This document shows, in pieces, positions 1-7,700 of a stretch of 64,000 nucleotides of DNA. This stretch comes from Mycobacterium sp. ITM-2016-00316 (lineage in GTDB: Bacteria; Actinomycetota; Actinomycetes; Mycobacteriales; Mycobacteriaceae), in NCBI RefSeq assembly GCF_002968335.2, contig NZ_CP134398.1:5270001-5334000 (forward strand), written 5' to 3'. Position 1 is the stretch's first letter; each line of letters opens with the position of its first letter. The position numbers and the translations under genes were made by a program. The notes under the pieces are model-generated. The model was not told where the DNA came from. It saw only the letters and a program-made list of their open reading frames with translations, and ran no database searches.

Positions 1-468
1 GCCGACGCGGTGTGGCTGGCCGGCCAGGGCTGGGATGTCACCGCCCTCGACGTCTCCCAGGTGGCCCTGGACCGGGCCGCCGCGGCCGCGGATCAGGCGG
101 GGGTCACGGTGACCTGGATGCGGTCCCGACTGGAGGACCTGGACGTGCCCGAAGGCGGTTACGACCTCGTCACCGCGCACTACCCGGCGCTGCTGCACTC
201 CCCGGGGCGAGACGCCGAGCGGGCACTGCTGGCCGCCGTCGCGCCGGGTGGTCTGCTGCTGGTGGTGCACCATGCCGATATCGACGTCGAGCTGGCCAAA
301 TCGCACGGATTCGATCCGGCGGTCTATCTGTTGCACGACGATGTGGTCGCCCTGCTGGGCACGGACTGGGAGGTCACCGTCGACCGTCGACGCCTACGGG
401 ACGTGCCTGCCGGCCCGGACGGGCAGCACACCCACGATGACGTGGTGCTGGCCCGGCGCACGCGCTAG
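1..468 (+). CDS. Class I SAM-dependent methyltransferase, C-terminal part (5' end outside window)
   Basis: The frame is open from the first base, so the start lies upstream and only about 155 C-terminal residues are present. The visible part has a Rossmann methyltransferase layout: an acidic residue closing a beta strand (VTALDVS), a post-motif segment with YDLVTAHY, and the strand-loop APGGLLLVV typical of motif III. The GxGxG SAM-binding loop would be upstream. The substrate cannot be told; the fold resembles small tellurite/thiopurine-type methyltransferases, but that is only a resemblance. It converges on the LacI-type gene and overlaps its stop codon by 4 bases. Confidence 0.72.
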   Translation, partial: ADAVWLAGQGWDVTALDVSQVALDRAAAAADQAGVTVTWMRSRLEDLDVPEGGYDLVTAHYPALLHSPGRDAERALLAAVAPGGLLLVVHHADIDVELAKSHGFDPAVYLLHDDVVALLGTDWEVTVDRRRLRDVPAGPDGQHTHDDVVLARRTR

Positions 469-1565
469 GCCGGTGGACCGGAGGTCCGCCCCCGTACGAC
501 CTCGGTGGCGAGCACCTCGACGACCGGCAGACCCGAGCGCGGCGGGTTGTGCAGCAGATCGCCCGCGCGCCGGCCCTTCTCCATGCTCGGCTGGATGACC
601 GTCGTCAAGCCGCGCGCCAGCGCCTCGGGCACGCCGTCGAAACCGGTCACCGTGAGCTGGCCCGGCACGAAGATGCCGTGCGCGCGTAAATAGTCCATGG
701 CCGAGACTGCCAGCACGTCAGCGGTGCACATCAGCGCGGTGATGCGCGGATTGGCGGCCAGTGCCACCTCCGCAGCCGCACCACCGGACTGCGGCAGATG
801 TTCGTAGCTCTCCACCACGGTCACCGATGCCGGATCCAGTCCGGCCGCTCTCATCGCGTCGTACACACCGTGCACCCGCTCGCGCTGGACATGGAAATGC
901 GGTGAGTTCAGTCGCTGCGGGTCAGCGACCATCGGCTTGGCGCTCGCATGCGGCCATTCCCGCCCCAGCCGCATCGTCAGCAGGCCGATCTCACGATGGC
1001 CAAGTCCCACAACGTGTTCAGCCAGCTCGCGCATCGCCGCGCGATCATCGATGCAGACCCGCGATGCACCGGGGACATCCCCGGGTTGATCGACGACCAC
1101 CATCGGCAGCTGGCGCTGCAGCAGAACCGGCAGGTAGGGGTCGTCATCGGAGGCCGAGTAGACCACGAATCCGTCGACACCCGCCGAGAGCACGGCCGCC
1201 GACCCGTCATCGACGCTGCGGTTGGGACCGGCCGCGACCAGCAGCAGACCCTGCCCGGCCTCCTCGCACGATTCGGCAAGTCCGGCAACAAAATCCAGGG
1301 CCGCCGGATCGCTGAACGCATAGTTCAGCGGCTCGGTGATCATCAGGCCCACCGCGCCGGCCTTACGGGTGCGCAGCGAACGCGCCACCGGGTCCGGGCC
1401 CGGGTATCCCAAATCCTTTGCCGCGGCGAGCACCCGCTCACGCAGATCGGCCGACAACTGATCCGGCCGGTTGTAGGCATTGGAGATGGTGGTGCGGGAA
1501 ACGTTGAGTTCGGCAGCCAACGATGCCAGCGTCGCGCGCCTGCGCGGCGCCGGACTTCTGGACAT
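465..1565 (-). CDS. LacI/GalR-family transcriptional regulator
   Basis: This is a 366-residue protein with an N-terminal LacI helix-turn-helix (residues ~12-35, LAAELNVSRTTISNAYNRP), the hinge DPVARSLRTRKAGAVGL, and a periplasmic-binding-protein-like effector domain filling the rest. Length and architecture are normal for the family, which usually senses sugars or nucleosides. The effector is unknown. It sits 11 bases downstream of the znuB end on the same strand, so it could be read from the zinc-uptake transcript, but nothing in its sequence ties it to metals. Confidence 0.85.
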   Translation of the reverse strand: MSRSPAPRRRATLASLAAELNVSRTTISNAYNRPDQLSADLRERVLAAAKDLGYPGPDPVARSLRTRKAGAVGLMITEPLNYAFSDPAALDFVAGLAESCEEAGQGLLLVAAGPNRSVDDGSAAVLSAGVDGFVVYSASDDDPYLPVLLQRQLPMVVVDQPGDVPGASRVCIDDRAAMRELAEHVVGLGHREIGLLTMRLGREWPHASAKPMVADPQRLNSPHFHVQRERVHGVYDAMRAAGLDPASVTVVESYEHLPQSGGAAAEVALAANPRITALMCTADVLAVSAMDYLRAHGIFVPGQLTVTGFDGVPEALARGLTTVIQPSMEKGRRAGDLLHNPPRSGLPVVEVLATEVVRGRTSGPPA

Positions 1566-1576
1566 GCCTCATGAGG

Positions 1577-2437
1577 CTAGCGGACGACGGCACCGATCCG
1601 GTTACCCGACCACACCGCGAGCCAGATGGCGCACGCAATGGTCACGATGACGAAGCTCGGCGGCATGTTGAAAACCGCCGACACCGCCAGGCCCGCCCAC
1701 ACCGAGAGCAAGCTGATCACCGTCGAGATCGCCATCGCGGCCAGCGGTCGCGCGGTCAGCATGATCGCGGTCGCGGCCGGCGTGACGACGAGAGCGAACA
1801 GCAGCAGGGTACCGACGGCCTGCACGGCCATCGTGACGGAAAGTCCGAGCAGTGCCATGAAGACGATGGACAGGGCCCGCACCGGCACGCCCTTGGCCTC
1901 GGCGACCTGAGCGTTGACCGAGGCGAACAGCAAGGGGCGGTACACGATTGCGACGGTTGCGGCGATCACCAACAGCAGTGCGGTGAAGGTCAGCAGCTGT
2001 TGATGGGTGATCGCCAGCAGATTTCCGAACAGCACGTTGGTCAGCGTCGACGAGTTCTTGGTGGCCAGCGAGTTGAAGAACAGCCCGAACCCGGTCGCCA
2101 GCGCCAACACGGTGCCGGTGGTGACCTCGCGGTCACCGGCGCGCTTGCCCATCGCCCCGATCACCAGCGCTCCGCCGATACAGAACACGCCCAGCCCGAG
2201 CACCACCGGAAGGCCGAGCAGCGCCGCACCGGTTGCCCCCGGCAGGCCGATGTGGGCCAGCGCGTGCGCGGCGAACGCGGTGTTGCGCACGATGATGAAA
2301 TAGCCGATCAGCCCGGCAGCCAGGGCGACCAGGGTGCCGCCGATCAAGGCGTTGCGCATGAACGCCGAGGTCAGGATCTGCCACCAGTTCTCCTGATAGC
2401 CGAGCGCGAGATAAACCTGCGCGGTGCCGCCCGGCAT
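1577..2437 (-). CDS. znuB: Zinc/manganese ABC transporter permease (ZnuB type)
   Basis: This 286-residue integral membrane protein of the ABC-3 metal permease family has about eight hydrophobic segments. Conserved features include the GLPVVLG-type loop near residue 85 and a late VGTLLLFALVVTPAATA segment. Its ATG follows directly on the stop codon of the ATPase gene, so the two are translationally coupled. With the ATPase and the histidine-rich binding protein it forms a complete inner-membrane importer. The zinc assignment rests on the His-rich partner and the Zur-like box upstream of the operon. Confidence 0.88.
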   Translation of the reverse strand: MPGGTAQVYLALGYQENWWQILTSAFMRNALIGGTLVALAAGLIGYFIIVRNTAFAAHALAHIGLPGATGAALLGLPVVLGLGVFCIGGALVIGAMGKRAGDREVTTGTVLALATGFGLFFNSLATKNSSTLTNVLFGNLLAITHQQLLTFTALLLVIAATVAIVYRPLLFASVNAQVAEAKGVPVRALSIVFMALLGLSVTMAVQAVGTLLLFALVVTPAATAIMLTARPLAAMAISTVISLLSVWAGLAVSAVFNMPPSFVIVTIACAIWLAVWSGNRIGAVVR

Positions 2438-3202
2438 CTACCCGCTCCTCATGTACAGCTGGCCCTGCAGGGTATTGGCGACCTGGACCTTGGTGCCGTA
2501 GAGGTGGGTCAGCAGGTCCGCGTCGACCACCTGATCGATGGCGGCGTGGTGGGCGTGCCCGTCGAGCAGGTACACCGCACTGTCCAGGACCGACAGCAGC
2601 GGGTTCAGATCATGGGCGACAACGAGAATGGTCACGTCGTATTGGGAGTTCAGCCGGGAGAGCAGCTGGACGATCTCGTGCTGGTTGCGCAGGTCGAGCG
2701 CGGCCAGCGGCTCGTCGAGGATGAGCAGCCGCGGATGGGACACCAGGGCATTGGCCAGGGCGATGCGTTGACGCTGGCCGCCGGACAGCTCGGACACCCG
2801 CCGGTCGGCGAACTCGACGGCCTCGACGGCCTGCAACGCCTCGGTGACCCGGGCCCGGTCGGCCGCGGTGTCACGGTGCACCCCCCACCGGCGGCCGGTG
2901 AGCCCGAGCATCACGGCGTCACGCGCCCGGATCGCCTCGCCGGCACCGGCCACGTAGTCCTGCGGCACATACCCGATGGCATCGTTGTTCGCCCCGGGCC
3001 GCCCGCCGAGCACCTGCACCGATCCGGATGCCACCGGCAGCAGGCCGAGGACCACCTGCAGCAGCGTCGACTTGCCCGAGCCGTTGGATCCGATCACAGC
3101 CACGATGCCGCCGGCGGGGATCGCGAAGGTGCCTTCCGACCAGATCAGCCGGCCGCCACGGACGACGCTGACATCCTCGAAGACAAGCGCGTTATCTGAC
3201 AC
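2438..3202 (-). CDS. znuC: Zinc ABC transporter ATP-binding protein (ZnuC type)
   Basis: ABC ATPase of about 254 residues with Walker A GSNGSGKST, signature LSGGQRQR, Walker B LLILDEP and a switch histidine (VVAHD). The chosen start is the GTG at 3202 (VSDNALVFEDV), which overlaps the stop region of the binding-protein gene; an in-frame start at 3217 would add five residues. It energises the permease encoded immediately downstream. The family is shared by zinc and manganese importers, so specificity comes from the partners. Confidence 0.88.
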   Translation of the reverse strand: MSDNALVFEDVSVVRGGRLIWSEGTFAIPAGGIVAVIGSNGSGKSTLLQVVLGLLPVASGSVQVLGGRPGANNDAIGYVPQDYVAGAGEAIRARDAVMLGLTGRRWGVHRDTAADRARVTEALQAVEAVEFADRRVSELSGGQRQRIALANALVSHPRLLILDEPLAALDLRNQHEIVQLLSRLNSQYDVTILVVAHDLNPLLSVLDSAVYLLDGHAHHAAIDQVVDADLLTHLYGTKVQVANTLQGQLYMRSG

Positions 3203-4253
3203 CGAGCGCCTCGGCAAGGGCGGTGAGTTGATCCACCTGCCAAGCCTCGAACGTCGGCGCGCCCGGCGCTACCGTTTCGGTCACATCGACCACCGGAACC
3301 CCGGCGGACTCGGCGGCGGCGCGCAGCTGTTGGGGCACCGAGCCCTCGGTCTGGGTGTTGTAGATCAGCACGTCGACGCCGCGATCCGACAGCAGCCGCA
3401 GGAAGGCGTCGAGGTCGGCCGGCGAGGGATCGGACTCGTTCGACGCAGCGACCTGGTAGCCCGGCGGGGTGCGGTTGGCCAGCCCGACTTCGGCGGCCAT
3501 ATCGTCGAACAGGCTCTCGGTGGCGGCGTAGCTCTTGCCGGTGGCGCCGGCCTTGATCTCGGCGATGAGATCGCGGTACGGCTGCAACGCCGCAGTGAAC
3601 TCGGTGTTGCGGGCGCTGAAGTATTCGCCTGCGGCCGGGGCGAGTTCGGTGAGTTCGGCGGTCACCGCAGTGGCGACATCGGTGACCGCGATCGGGCTGT
3701 ACCAGGCGTGCGGGTTGGCACCGTCACCGTGCCCTTCGTGACCAGGCTCCTCGTGACCAGGCTCCTCGTGACCGGGCTCCTCGTGACCGGGCTCCTCGTG
3801 CACCTCGTGATCGTGGCCCTCGTGATCGCCGGCGAGGATCGTCATCGCATCGACGACCGGCGCATCCGGGGCGGTGCTCTCGGCGAGCTTGGCGGCCCAT
3901 TCGTCATAGTGGCCGCCGTTGATCACGACCAGCTGGGCACCCTCGAAGGCCGCCGCATCCGAGGGAGTCGGTTCGAAATCGTGCGGGTCGACCGAGGAGC
4001 CGGACAGCACCGTGGTCACATTGGCACACGACCCGGCCAGTGCCGACACGATCTTGCCCCATTGGTCGACGCTGACCACGACCTCGACGGGCTCGGTCGG
4101 GCAGTCCCCGGCCTGGGCCGCGGTCGACGCCGGAGCCGGTTCATCGCTCGTCCCGCAGGCGCTGAGAGCGAACGGAACGGCCAGGAGCAGGCCCGCGGCC
4201 AACGCGCGGGACGACACAAATGTGATCACGCCGATAACGATAACCGTTTGCAT
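3192..4253 (-). CDS. znuA: Zinc ABC transporter substrate-binding lipoprotein with expanded His loop (ZnuA type)
   Basis: Cluster A-I metal-binding protein of up to 353 residues. It has a lipoprotein signal ending in LSAC, so it is anchored outside the membrane. The family zinc ligands fit: an early DPHDFEPTPSD segment, NPHAWYSP after the loop, and a late AASNESDPSP segment. A very long acidic His-rich loop (residues ~140-180) contains four tandem GHEEP units. The first in-frame ATG (4253) lies inside a Zur-like palindrome; GTG codons at 4229 or 4217 would give a normal short signal peptide (SSRALAAGLLLAV) and may be the true start. It is first in the znuA-znuC-znuB operon and diverges from the COG0523 GTPase. 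Confidence 0.9.
   Translation of the reverse strand: MQTVIVIGVITFVSSRALAAGLLLAVPFALSACGTSDEPAPASTAAQAGDCPTEPVEVVVSVDQWGKIVSALAGSCANVTTVLSGSSVDPHDFEPTPSDAAAFEGAQLVVINGGHYDEWAAKLAESTAPDAPVVDAMTILAGDHEGHDHEVHEEPGHEEPGHEEPGHEEPGHEGHGDGANPHAWYSPIAVTDVATAVTAELTELAPAAGEYFSARNTEFTAALQPYRDLIAEIKAGATGKSYAATESLFDDMAAEVGLANRTPPGYQVAASNESDPSPADLDAFLRLLSDRGVDVLIYNTQTEGSVPQQLRAAAESAGVPVVDVTETVAPGAPTFEAWQVDQLTALAEALGVR
3736..3795 (-). repeat. Four tandem 15-bp units inside znuA
   Basis: Four consecutive copies of tcgtgaccRggctcc (+ strand) encode four GHEEP pentapeptides in the His-rich loop. Units differ only at one A/G position, so the array is recent or kept homogeneous. Copy number could vary between strains without breaking the frame. 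Confidence 0.9.
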
Positions 4254-4254
4254 T
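4237..4254. promoter_or_regulatory. Weak Zur-like palindrome overlapping the first znuA ATG
   Basis: The segment ACGATAACCGTTTGCATT resembles the stronger box at 4283-4300 at roughly 11 of 18 positions. It covers the ATG at 4253, which argues that znuA translation begins at a downstream GTG. This rests on pattern matching by eye only. Confidence 0.4.
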
Positions 4255-4282
4255 AATTAACGCCGCATCGGAGGATGCTTTA

Positions 4283-4300
4283 TTGATAATCATTTTCAAT
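4283..4300. promoter_or_regulatory. Probable Zur box between znuA and the COG0523 GTPase
   Basis: TTGATAATCATTTTCAAT is an AT-rich near-palindrome (TGA-N9-TCA) in an otherwise GC-rich genome and closely matches the known mycobacterial Zur operator pattern. It lies 10 bases before the GTPase ATG and directly upstream of its AAGGAG ribosome binding site. It can also cover the divergent znuA promoter. Confidence 0.8.
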
Positions 4301-4310
4301 AAGGAGCATC

Positions 4311-5489
4311 ATGACAGCCCCCACCCTGCTTCCCGTCACCGTCCTGTCCGGCTTTCTCGGAGCCGGCAAGACCACATTGCTGAACCACATCCTCACCAAC
4401 CGCGAGGGCCGCCGCGTCGCGGTCATCGTCAACGATATGAGCGAGATCAACATCGACGCCGCCCTGATCGCCGGACAGGGGCACCTGGAACGGGATGATT
4501 CCCCGGGTCGCTACGCTCCTGCCCTCCGAACCGAAGAGAAGCTCGTCGAACTGACCAATGGCTGCATCTGCTGCACCCTGCGCGAGGACCTGGTCGAGGC
4601 CGTCGGCACGCTGGCCCGACAGAACCGCTTCGATCAGCTGGTCATCGAGTCGACGGGTATCTCCGAGCCGATGCCGGTGGCGGCCACCTTCGAGTGGGAG
4701 TTCGAGGACGGCTTCCAGCTGGGACAGCTCGCCACATTGGACACGATGGTGACCGTCGTCGACGCTTCCACCTTCCTGTCCGAGATCGCCAGAGGTGAAT
4801 CCCTTGCCGAGCGGGACCTTTCCGCGGGTGAGGGCGACGCACGCAGCATCGCCGACCTGCTCACCGACCAGGTCGAGTTCGCGGATGTGTTGCTGCTCAA
4901 CAAGACCGATCTGGTGAGCCCGGCACAACTCGACACGGTCGAAACCCTGTTGCGCCGGCTCAACCCCACCGCCAAGCTCATCAGGACCGATCACGGTGCC
5001 GTCGAGATCGGCGAGGTGCTGGGCACCGGACTCTTCGACCCGATCGCCGCGGCGCAGTCCCCCGGCTGGGACGAGGAGATTGCCGACGGGCACACACCGG
5101 AGACCGAGGAGTACGGCATCAGCTCGATGACCTTCCGGTCCGACCGGCCTTTCCACCCCCAGCGTCTGGCCGACGCGCTCGCCCAGACCACCAGAGTGCT
5201 GCGCAGCAAGGGATTCTGCTGGATCGCCAGCCGCCCCACGATCGCCGCCATCTGGTCACAGGCCGGGCCGAACCTGGTGATCGAACCGGCCCAGTACTGG
5301 TCGAACACCGAGATCACCCCCGGCCAGGAGATCGTCTTCATCGGCGTGAAACTGGACCGCGACAAGGTCCATCGCCTCTTGGACGAGGCGATTTTGACCG
5401 ACGACGAAGTCGCCGAGGGGGAACAGGCCTGGCTGGCCTACTCCGACCCGCTCCCCGCCTGGGGTGTGACCCAACAACATTCACACTGA
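4311..5489 (+). CDS. COG0523-family zinc metallochaperone GTPase (CobW/ZigA type)
   Basis: This 392-residue G3E GTPase has Walker [10 protein letters not shown] (residues 14-22), the hallmark CxCC metal motif GCICC (C85, C87, C88), an ESTGISEP segment, a guanine-specificity LLNKTDL motif and a C-terminal CobW domain. Members that are Zur-regulated are thought to deliver zinc to client enzymes under starvation. Support here is the strong Zur-like box and AAGGAG just upstream, and divergence from znuA. Residues ~61-73, just before the CxCC motif, look like an inserted stretch that coincides with a dispersed DNA repeat. It ends at a strong hairpin terminator. Confidence 0.9.
   Translation: MTAPTLLPVTVLSGFLGAGKTTLLNHILTNREGRRVAVIVNDMSEINIDAALIAGQGHLERDDSPGRYAPALRTEEKLVELTNGCICCTLREDLVEAVGTLARQNRFDQLVIESTGISEPMPVAATFEWEFEDGFQLGQLATLDTMVTVVDASTFLSEIARGESLAERDLSAGEGDARSIADLLTDQVEFADVLLLNKTDLVSPAQLDTVETLLRRLNPTAKLIRTDHGAVEIGEVLGTGLFDPIAAAQSPGWDEEIADGHTPETEEYGISSMTFRSDRPFHPQRLADALAQTTRVLRSKGFCWIASRPTIAAIWSQAGPNLVIEPAQYWSNTEITPGQEIVFIGVKLDRDKVHRLLDEAILTDDEVAEGEQAWLAYSDPLPAWGVTQQHSH
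4501..4528 (+). repeat. Dispersed short repeat, copy A (inside the COG0523 gene)
   Basis: The core GGTCGCTACGCTCCTGCCC matches copies near 25265, 49651, 49691 and 58380 in the same orientation. Here it is read in frame as SPGRYAPAL, residues ~64-72 of the GTPase. Confidence 0.65.
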
Positions 5490-5492
5490 CAG

Positions 5493-5529
5493 GGGAACCG
5501 GCCGTAGGCGGTGCCTCCGGCCGGTTCCC
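5493..5529. terminator. Bidirectional hairpin terminator
   Basis: A perfect 12-bp inverted repeat, GGGAACCGGCCG and CGGCCGGTTCCC, with a 13-base loop lies between the convergent GTPase and AztD-like genes. There is no long T tract, as is common in mycobacteria. Confidence 0.75.
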
Positions 5530-5537
5530 GAGTGGTC

Positions 5538-6752
5538 TCAGTGGTCGTCGTGGCCGACCGCGCCACTGAGTTCATTCGGTGTCTGTTCCAACGTCACCGA
5601 TTCGGTCACGGTGCCAGCGGCCAGATCCACCAGATGAATCTGTTTGGTCGCCGGGTCGCTCACATATACCGCGTCCTCACGGGTGAACACCGCCGGGGCC
5701 GGCTGCTGCCAGTCATCAGGTTCGGTCCACGGCCCGGTCACCTCGATCGACGTGACCAGGTCGCCGGTGACCGGATCGAAGACGTGCAGCTTGCCGTCGG
5801 TCCCCAAGATGAGCGCCTCGGCCTGAGGTCCGCGCCCCAGCGAACGGAACCAGTAGCTCACACCCTCGGGAAGTGGCACCAACTTCAGCTGGTCGGTGGT
5901 GGTGTCGATGAGCGAGAACTGGTTGGGCCGCTCCATCTCGGCATCGGCGTCGACCTTCATATCGCCGAGCACCACGGGGGAGTCCTCATGTCCGCGGGTG
6001 TTGCCGATCCGGCCGTACGGGGTCGGGCTGGCGATCTTGGTGAATTCACCGTTCGCGTAGGTGAGGACACCGTTCTCGCAGCCGATGACGACGACCTCAT
6101 CGGCGGCAACCGTCTCGCCGTGCACGCCCGGGCATTCCTCGTTGCGGGCGATCTCACGCTCACCTCCTTCGAGCGCCACGGCCCCGACCCGGGTGTCCGG
6201 GTTGCCGAGCGAGTGGACAAGTGTGCCGTCGGTAAGGATCACCGCAACACCGTGATGCGGTTCGGGGGTCTTCCAGTTCCGGGTCTCGGGCATGCCGCCG
6301 GCTTCCAGCGCGTGCGGATCGAAGGCGGTGATCTCGCCGGTGCCGTCGGCGAACAGCACGGTGTTCTCGCCGTGCGGGGTGACGTGGCCCGCCTCGGCAC
6401 CCGGGAACGTGTCGTCGGTCAGCGTGCCACCGGCGGCGTCCAGAATGCGCCAGCCATCGCTGGTGGTGATCAGGAGGTGGCCGTGATCACCGGCGGGATT
6501 GATCCGCAGGAAACCGTCGAGCGGAATATCCTGCTTGACCTCCAAGGTCTCACCGTCGAGGACATACAGTCCGCCGTCGTAGGTGGTCACCAACGGCTCG
6601 ACGATCGGCGCGCTCGGCGCCGCCGAGGCGGTACCCGAGGTCTCGGAAGTGCCCGTGCTGTCTGCACTGTCGGTGCCCGACGAACATGCTGCCAGCGCCG
6701 CCGCCGTGAACGTCGCGGCTCCGGCACGGTACAACCACCGCGGATTGGACAT
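5538..6752 (-). CDS. aztD: AztD-like zinc metallochaperone lipoprotein (beta-propeller)
   Basis: This 404-residue secreted protein has a lipoprotein-type signal (ALAACSS at ~residues 20-24) followed by a Ser/Thr-rich spacer and repeated short beta-propeller blades (YVLDGETL, LHVFDPVTGDL, IHLVDLAAGTV). It ends in the acidic/His tail GHDDH and has a cysteine pair around NEECPG and IGCENG. AztD of the AztABC system passes zinc to the AztC binding protein in the periplasm. A good GAAGGAG site precedes the ATG, 39 bases after aztC. A paralogous propeller is fused to the permease of the same operon. Confidence 0.75.
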   Translation of the reverse strand: MSNPRWLYRAGAATFTAAALAACSSGTDSADSTGTSETSGTASAAPSAPIVEPLVTTYDGGLYVLDGETLEVKQDIPLDGFLRINPAGDHGHLLITTSDGWRILDAAGGTLTDDTFPGAEAGHVTPHGENTVLFADGTGEITAFDPHALEAGGMPETRNWKTPEPHHGVAVILTDGTLVHSLGNPDTRVGAVALEGGEREIARNEECPGVHGETVAADEVVVIGCENGVLTYANGEFTKIASPTPYGRIGNTRGHEDSPVVLGDMKVDADAEMERPNQFSLIDTTTDQLKLVPLPEGVSYWFRSLGRGPQAEALILGTDGKLHVFDPVTGDLVTSIEVTGPWTEPDDWQQPAPAVFTREDAVYVSDPATKQIHLVDLAAGTVTESVTLEQTPNELSGAVGHDDH

Positions 6753-6791
6753 GATTGTTGCTCCTTCTTTTGGGGATAGTGAAATCTGCGG

Positions 6792-7700
6792 TTATCGCAG
6801 TCCGGTGATGATGGCGTCGGTGTTGGCGCGCATCATGTCGAGATAGGTGTCGGCCTGCGAGCCTGGCGGACTGAGGGATTCGCTGTAGAGCGGCACGATC
6901 TGCACTTGTACGCCGGCATCCTGTGCCAAGACCCGCGCCAGCTTTTCCGGCTGCGACGAGTCGACGAAGATGGCGGGCACCCGGGCGGATTGGATCGCGC
7001 CGACCAGCGACTGCAGGTCGGATGCACTCGGGGCGGCCAGTGTGGTGCCACTGGGCACCACGGCACCGATCACCTCGAAATCAAAGCGCTGCGCCAGATA
7101 TCCCAGCACATGATGGTTGGTCACCAGCTTGCGCCGCTCCGTCGGGAGCGTTGCGAAACCCTGGCTCATCGTGTCGTCGAGCTGGCGCAGTTGTGCGCGA
7201 TAGTTCTCGGCGTTGCGGGCGACGGCGTCGACGTCGACACCGGCGACATCGCGCACGATCGCCTCCTCGATGACATCGACGGCGGTGATCATCCGTTCCG
7301 GATCGGTCCAGAAGTGCGGGTCCGGCATGCCCGCGCTGTCGCCCTCGGCGTACTGGATCGGGTCGATGCGATCGCCGATCGCGAGCGTCGACACGCCATG
7401 CGAGGCAGCACTTTCGACATTTCGGGTGACGTTCTCTTCGAGTCCGAGACCGTTGTAGACGATGAGGCCGGCGCTGTTCATCGCGGCGGCGTCCTGCGCC
7501 GAGACTCCGAACGAGTGTGGATCGGCGTTGGGTTGCATCAGAACCCGGACCGCGGCGGCGTCCCCGACGATGTTGCGGACGACGTCGCCGAGAATGTTCG
7601 TGGTCACCACGATCTCGCCACTGCTGCCGGACCCGCCACCGCAGGCCGTGGCCAGGACGCTGATCAGAGCCGCGAGTAGTGCCAGGGCCCGCCGTGTCAC
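6792..7700 (-). CDS. aztC: Zinc ABC transporter substrate-binding lipoprotein (AztC type)
   Basis: Cluster A-I metal-binding protein of 302 residues with lipobox LATAC. Family zinc-ligand positions are visible: NADPHSF, PDPHFW, TNHHVLGY and a late IFVDSSQPE. Unlike the ZnuA-type protein at 3192-4253 it has no long His-rich loop, as expected for AztC proteins that receive metal from AztD. Its GTG start overlaps the stop of the upstream permease fusion gene (GTGA), so translation is coupled. Zinc preference is inferred from the AztD partner and the Zur-like box at the operon head. Confidence 0.82.
   Translation of the reverse strand: MTRRALALLAALISVLATACGGGSGSSGEIVVTTNILGDVVRNIVGDAAAVRVLMQPNADPHSFGVSAQDAAAMNSAGLIVYNGLGLEENVTRNVESAASHGVSTLAIGDRIDPIQYAEGDSAGMPDPHFWTDPERMITAVDVIEEAIVRDVAGVDVDAVARNAENYRAQLRQLDDTMSQGFATLPTERRKLVTNHHVLGYLAQRFDFEVIGAVVPSGTTLAAPSASDLQSLVGAIQSARVPAIFVDSSQPEKLARVLAQDAGVQVQIVPLYSESLSPPGSQADTYLDMMRANTDAIITGLR

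Noticed and set aside
1523..3199. Plus-strand open frame of about 560 codons opposite znuB/znuC
   Set aside because: Composition is Arg/Gln/His repeats produced by complementing membrane-protein codons; no motif.
3736..3795. CRISPR-like direct repeats
   Set aside because: Units are 15 bp without spacers and lie inside a coding His-rich loop.
6753..6791. Zur box in front of aztD
   Set aside because: The 39-base gap has only a GAAGGAG ribosome site; no TGA-N9-TCA dyad, so aztD is read from the permease promoter.
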